Below, piece after piece: positions 6,336 to 8,453 of a DNA stretch of 8,453 bases. The position numbers and the translations under genes were made by a program. Origin of the DNA: Nitrososphaeraceae archaeon (lineage in GTDB: Archaea; Thermoproteota; Nitrososphaeria; Nitrososphaerales; Nitrososphaeraceae). The notes beneath the pieces are model-generated. The model was not told where the DNA came from. It saw nothing but the letters and a program-made list of their open reading frames with translations, and made no database searches. Position 1 is the stretch's first letter; each line of letters opens with the position of its first letter. The stretch spans positions 1 through 8,453 of the forward strand of contig JASHSN010000039.1 of NCBI GenBank assembly GCA_030038695.1, given 5' to 3'.

Positions 6336-6341
6336 GTTAAA
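6336..6341 (-). promoter_or_regulatory. TATA-like element of the DUF1059 gene
   Basis: The minus strand reads GATTTAACTTC here, centred about 27 nt before the ATG at 6311, consistent with leaderless transcription. It lies just before the divergent ORF starting at 6344. Confidence 0.35.
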
Positions 6342-6343
6342 TC

Positions 6344-6700
6344 TTGCTGCGAACAGCTCACAATTATATCCTTAGTTCATTTGACGACTTGACTAAGGAC
6401 GAAGAATACCCATACCACTGTACAAACGAAGAGAATCTATACAGTACAGTTTGTATGCCTGTAGGTCTAGTCATTGGCTTTATCCCTAAATATGTTGTAG
6501 GTAATCAGACTGCCTGCAATCATGGTTACTTTCATGGATGGATACATGAATGCTTGAAAGATGGTGGTGGTGCATTATGTCAGTATCAGCCTGGACATAT
6601 TATAATAGCTAGGAGAACTGGTCCTGGGTATTGCTATAACACAACGAAAGCAGGCGAAACGTGTGAATCAGGTCCAATGATTCCTACCGACCGTCGCTAG
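6344..6700 (+). CDS. Cys-rich protein related to the 6730 product, N-terminus uncertain
   Basis: The frame gives 118 residues with seven Cys (26, 37, 58, 70, 79, 97, 107). The motif ACNHGYFHGWIHEC at 57-70 matches residues 116-129 of the next gene (A-C-x-H-G-Y-x2-G-x4-C, 7 of 14 identical), so the two are probably paralogues or share a domain. Such Cys and Gly-Tyr spacing is typical of exported, disulfide-bonded proteins, yet this ORF has no signal peptide. The only upstream start is a TTG at 6344, two codons after a stop; the first Met is residue 38. In another frame just upstream, residues LAANSSQLYP look like a signal-peptide cleavage region, hinting that a frameshift has removed the N-terminus. 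It lies 29 nt before the next gene in the same direction and may form an operon with it. The function is unknown. Confidence 0.6.
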   Translation: MLRTAHNYILSSFDDLTKDEEYPYHCTNEENLYSTVCMPVGLVIGFIPKYVVGNQTACNHGYFHGWIHECLKDGGGALCQYQPGHIIIARRTGPGYCYNTTKAGETCESGPMIPTDRR

Positions 6701-6729
6701 TTATTACATTAGAGGGCGGAAACGAAGGT

Positions 6730-7242
6730 ATGAATAAAATAATTCCAATAGTAATATTGGTATATATCTATGTAGTAGCGGTACTTTTTCCAATACGAGC
6801 ATATGCGACAAATGAAAGTTCGTATAAATTAGGATATATAGACGCGATTCAAACGATGAGATGCGCCCTTGTTAAGGGTAGTTGTTCGACTACTGATCAT
6901 AGTTACAGCAATGCAGTAACTAATGAGACAGCATATAATGACGGATGGCGTAACGCATGGGATCATCTCCAACACAACCCGATCCAATATGGTTATATAA
7001 ACGGTATGAAGGATGGTAAAGGTAATGTAAGAGATTCAACAGATGCGTGTGGTGATACAACAAATGATTATAATGCATGTATACACGGATATAATTTAGG
7101 ATTTAAGAAAGGCTGTGATATAGAAGCAACACAACCTAGTCCTGCTAATCCTGAACAAGCAACATGCCAAGAATATTTTGATTATTTACATTCACATCAT
7201 TTACATGAGCCGCTATGGGTAGATAACGATACTATCCACTAG
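6730..7242 (+). CDS. secreted Cys-rich protein with Gly-Tyr repeat motifs
   Basis: The 170-residue protein starts with a clear Sec signal peptide: a Lys near the start, a hydrophobic core IIPIVILVYIYVVAVLF and a signal peptidase I site after A-Y-A (24-26). The mature part has six Cys (45, 52, 107, 117, 129, 146), an even number suited to disulfides. It also has four short repeats of an aromatic-x2-Gly type: YKLGYIDA (32-39), YNDGWRNAW (69-77), YGYINGMKDGKG (87-98) and HGYNLGFKKG (119-128). The fourth resembles the upstream ORF's motif. The tail is His-rich (HSHHLH, 154-159). I associate such repeats with surface proteins of Nitrososphaerales, but no function is established. The ATG start is preceded by GAAGG, a weak ribosome-binding site. 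It is probably cotranscribed with the 6344 ORF. Its last 11 bases overlap the convergent ORF at 7232. Confidence 0.85.
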   Translation: MNKIIPIVILVYIYVVAVLFPIRAYATNESSYKLGYIDAIQTMRCALVKGSCSTTDHSYSNAVTNETAYNDGWRNAWDHLQHNPIQYGYINGMKDGKGNVRDSTDACGDTTNDYNACIHGYNLGFKKGCDIEATQPSPANPEQATCQEYFDYLHSHHLHEPLWVDNDTIH

Positions 7243-7495
7243 TTATCACATTACCAGATGGGATAAACATTCCTTGACCAATAAATCCTGATGGTGGGGT
7301 ATTACCTGACTGGTTGGTTCTCCCTCTGAGATAGGTGTTATGTCCTGGTTGGGTGAAATCTATCGGTGGGTCCTCCTGTACCAGGATGGCTGCAAATGGA
7401 TTTGTATGAAAATTCAATTGAATCCATTGCGTGGATTGCCTTAATGATATAATTATACTGGAATACATACAGAATAACCAGCTTATAAATTGCAC
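7232..7495 (-). CDS. small Pro/Gly/Asn-rich protein, start uncertain
   Basis: The frame gives 87 residues from a GTG at 7495. The second half is low in charge and rich in Pro, Gly, Asn and Thr (TQPGHNTYLRG, GNTPPSGFIGQGMFIPSG), as in an extracellular or disordered segment. The first half contains FAAILVQED but no clear signal peptide. The GTG sits directly before a TATA box (7482-7489) that would start transcription near 7460, so the true start may be downstream, such as the TTG at 7417, or the N-terminus may be frame-disrupted. An ATG at 7468 is also possible if an upstream promoter is used. It overlaps the convergent secreted-protein gene by 11 bases. I do not recognise the family. Confidence 0.45.
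   Translation of the reverse strand: MQFISWLFCMYSSIIISLRQSTQWIQLNFHTNPFAAILVQEDPPIDFTQPGHNTYLRGRTNQSGNTPPSGFIGQGMFIPSGNVITSG
7412..7423. repeat. 12-bp perfect palindrome
   Basis: ATTCAATTGAAT reads the same on both strands and lies within the weak 5' part of the 7232-7495 ORF. It could be a dimeric regulator site; CAAAT-GG-ATTTG, another small inverted repeat, is close by at 7393-7404. Confidence 0.4.
7482..7489. promoter_or_regulatory. two-way TATA element
   Basis: CTTATAAA on the plus strand reads TTTATAAG on the minus strand, a good TATA match both ways. On the plus strand, initiation near 7511 would give about 30 nt of leader before the GTG at 7541. On the minus strand, initiation would fall near 7460. 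It may serve the coiled-coil gene, the 7232 ORF, or both. Confidence 0.4.
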
Positions 7496-7540
7496 TTTTC
7501 CTATTGAAGCGGCAAGAGACGATTACACCTTACTTGCTTT

Positions 7541-7678
7541 GTGAATAGACCGCAGCTGGAAGCACTAAACCACGCAATGAGAGATCGTGACAAGCTGAAA
7601 GATGATGCTATAGCGCTTTTATCAGACCAGGTTATAGCATTGACAGCTAGACTAGATTCCATAGAAAAACGACAGTAG
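7541..7678 (+). CDS. 45-residue coiled-coil mini-protein
   Basis: A GTG start opens 45 codons. Apart from the first few residues the peptide is predicted helical (DRDKLKDDAIALLSDQ, then VIALTARLDSIEKRQ). Residues Ile24, Leu27, Val31, Leu34, Leu38 and Ile41 follow a strict 3-4 heptad spacing, so it should form a coiled-coil dimer or bind another helix. A longer frame on the opposite strand (7501-7806) is rich in Ser, Leu and Ala, as expected for the complement of such a helix, and I take it as a shadow. The preceding in-frame stop is at 7505 and GTG is the only start. TATA DNA lies about 55 nt upstream. It converges on the exported membrane-protein gene with a 60-nt gap. The function is unknown; oligomerisation or anti-regulator roles are guesses. 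Confidence 0.6.
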   Translation: MNRPQLEALNHAMRDRDKLKDDAIALLSDQVIALTARLDSIEKRQ

Positions 7679-7689
7679 CCATAAGCAGT

Positions 7690-7703
7690 AGTAAATAAAA
7701 AAA
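7690..7703 (-). terminator. T-rich terminator of the 7739 gene
   Basis: On the minus strand the DNA beyond the stop at 7739 reads CCTTTTTTTATTTAC, the T-rich signal used by archaeal RNA polymerase. It lies about 36 nt after the stop codon. Confidence 0.45.
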
Positions 7704-7738
7704 GGTAGAAGCCGATCGTCCTACGTACTATGGTTATT

Positions 7739-7996
7739 TCATTTGATAACAATAGGACCGATATGGATTTGCTGTGGATTATCTCTAAACGCCTTAAATT
7801 TTGCAATTGCAGCTACGCCCAAGCCAATGCCAGCGATATACGATGCAATAACTGGGATTTTCGCACCGTGGTTAGGTAAGCTTGTGCTTTGTAGATGACT
7901 ACCTGGGGTTGTTTGTGCCAGGACCTTCGTTCCGGGGATTACTAGTATTAATCCGGCTGCCACCATGGCAATGAGACAGATTTCTTTTATCATCAT
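7739..7996 (-). CDS. small exported membrane protein with an IcmD/DotP-like core
   Basis: From the ATG at 7996 the protein has 85 residues. A signal peptide (KEICLIAMVAAGLILVIPG) ends at V-L-A, with cleavage after residue 27. A 20-residue polar linker follows, then one membrane helix, IPVIASYIAGIGLGVAAIA (47-65), and a basic end KFKAFRDNPQQIHIG (66-80). The string SYIAGIG...AI.KFK...DNP.QI.IG strongly recalls the IcmD/DotP family of type IVB secretion, where a second membrane helix comes after the Pro-Gln-Ile-x-Ile-Gly turn. Here the protein stops seven residues later, so that helix is absent in all frames I checked. It is either a truncated relative or an independent pilin-like small protein; no other secretion gene is in the window. 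TTTTTATG at 8016-8023 lies 24-27 nt before ATG 7996 or 7993, so the mRNA is probably leaderless and either ATG is possible. The TTG at 8002 is less likely. Confidence 0.7.
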   Translation of the reverse strand: MMIKEICLIAMVAAGLILVIPGTKVLAQTTPGSHLQSTSLPNHGAKIPVIASYIAGIGLGVAAIAKFKAFRDNPQQIHIGPIVIK

Positions 7997-8015
7997 AAGC
8001 AAATTAGTATTGTTA

Positions 8016-8023
8016 CATAAAAA
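8016..8023 (-). promoter_or_regulatory. TATA box of the 7739 gene
   Basis: The minus strand reads ACTTTTTATGT here. The centre is about 27 nt before the ATG at 7993 and 24 nt before that at 7996, which decides against the more upstream TTG. Confidence 0.4.
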
Positions 8024-8074
8024 GTCTCATCTCTACAACTTTAGATAGATTACTAAACTTGGGCACGACGCCAG

Positions 8075-8227
8075 TTACTGTTTATACCGATGCAGCTTCT
8101 TTGACAACAGCATAAGAATGAAAACGGATATCGTTATCTTAGTGCTATGACTAGATGATACTATTACCGGCAAATTGTTCTCCATTACCTCGGACATTTT
8201 ACGTACAAGTTGCATAATGGAATACAT
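8075..8227 (-). CDS. 50-residue membrane micro-protein
   Basis: An ATG at 8227 opens 50 codons ending in TAA. The first 20 residues form a Met-rich amphipathic helix (MYSIMQLVRKMSEVMEN). A Ser-rich linker follows, then a short hydrophobic stretch ITISVFILMLL with a basic end (SKKLHRYK), which fits a single-pass inner-face-anchored helix. A convincing TATA box (8256-8263) sits about 32 nt from the ATG. The upstream in-frame stop is three codons before the ATG, so the start is well bounded. I do not recognise a family; a chance ORF cannot be excluded. Confidence 0.4.
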   Translation of the reverse strand: MYSIMQLVRKMSEVMENNLPVIVSSSHSTKITISVFILMLLSKKLHRYKQ

Positions 8228-8255
8228 GATACATTAATACAGGCGTCCGGCTACA

Positions 8256-8263
8256 CATATATG
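8256..8263 (-). promoter_or_regulatory. TATA box of the membrane micro-ORF
   Basis: The minus strand reads TTAAAACATATATGTG, a TATA core with an A-rich BRE-like stretch before it. It predicts initiation about 6 nt before the ATG at 8227. Confidence 0.45.
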
Positions 8264-8357
8264 TTTTAACAGATTGTGTTTTAGCACACTAGCATTGCTT
8301 ATCTATCGATGCCTCGCCTCGCATAACTTTTAGTAATTTCTGCAGACAGAATGTGTA

Positions 8358-8453
8358 TTGGATTTACGGGGATGGGAATCATTATGGAAAGTCTTTGCTA
8401 CTATAGGGATTGCGAATCTTCTTCTCTTTGTCATTGTATTTGTAAACGAGATA
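8358..8453 (+). CDS. start of a membrane protein, cut by the right edge
   Basis: From a TTG at 8358 the frame is open to the end of the window: a short head, DLRGWESLWKVFATIG, then a hydrophobic helix ANLLLFVIVFV reaching Asn-Glu-Ile. An in-frame stop lies at 8334-8336, so the N-terminus is close. TA-rich DNA at 8321-8330 could be the TATA element, about 30 nt upstream. The other two frames end or carry Cys-rich nonsense. The family cannot be told from 32 residues. Confidence 0.4.
   Translation, partial: MDLRGWESLWKVFATIGIANLLLFVIVFVNEI

Noticed and set aside
7501..7806. Minus-strand frame of 101 codons
   Set aside because: It is antisense to the coiled-coil mini-gene and the end of the 7739 gene; its Ser/Ala/Leu bias follows from the coiled-coil codons.
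1..8453. tRNA, rRNA, CRISPR arrays, insertion sequences or transposases
   Set aside because: I saw no cloverleaf, no repeat-spacer array, no transposase or integrase motif, and no terminal inverted repeats on either strand.

Overview
The window looks like an accessory stretch of an AT-rich archaeal chromosome, most likely an ammonia-oxidising thaumarchaeon (Nitrososphaerales, Nitrosocosmicus-like). This is inference, from four signs. The histidine kinase carries the H-box style I associate with that order. Promoters are archaeal: TATA boxes lie about 24-28 nt from start codons, implying leaderless or very short-leader mRNAs, and Shine-Dalgarno sites are scarce. A DUF1059 protein is present. 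There are also secreted Cys-rich proteins with Gly-Tyr motifs. Genes are short, face both ways, and several are broken or lack a normal start codon.

Left part (1-2450): the 3' tail of a possible gene at the edge, then a large minus-strand hybrid histidine kinase (202-2364) with three tandem copies of a sensor module ahead of a complete kinase core.

Middle (2450-5240): a mostly minus-strand, partly decayed island. It holds a proline-tailed micro-ORF with its own TATA box (2800-2913, plus strand), a small zinc-ribbon gene whose reading frame needs a shift or a non-canonical start (3005-3171), an intact AbiV-type HEPN abortive-infection homologue (3546-4220), a second gene split by a frameshift at an A5 run (4311-4713), and a GC-richer beta-barrel protein gene (4811-5236). 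The AbiV homologue beside a broken gene suggests a defence-type locus, but no complete multi-gene system can be demonstrated.

Right part (5409-8453): a leaderless alpha/beta hypothetical gene; an intergenic zone with a 14-bp direct repeat spaced 31 bp and a 9-bp-stem hairpin; a DUF1059 gene diverging from two adjacent genes for Cys-rich proteins sharing the motif A-C-x-H-G-Y-x2-G-x4-C; a Pro/Gly/Asn-rich small ORF; a 45-residue coiled-coil mini-protein; a short exported membrane protein with an IcmD/DotP-like core; a 50-residue membrane micro-ORF; and the start of a membrane protein running off the right edge. The small exported and membrane products suggest a cell-surface-oriented accessory region. 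Functional links between them are not shown by the sequence.
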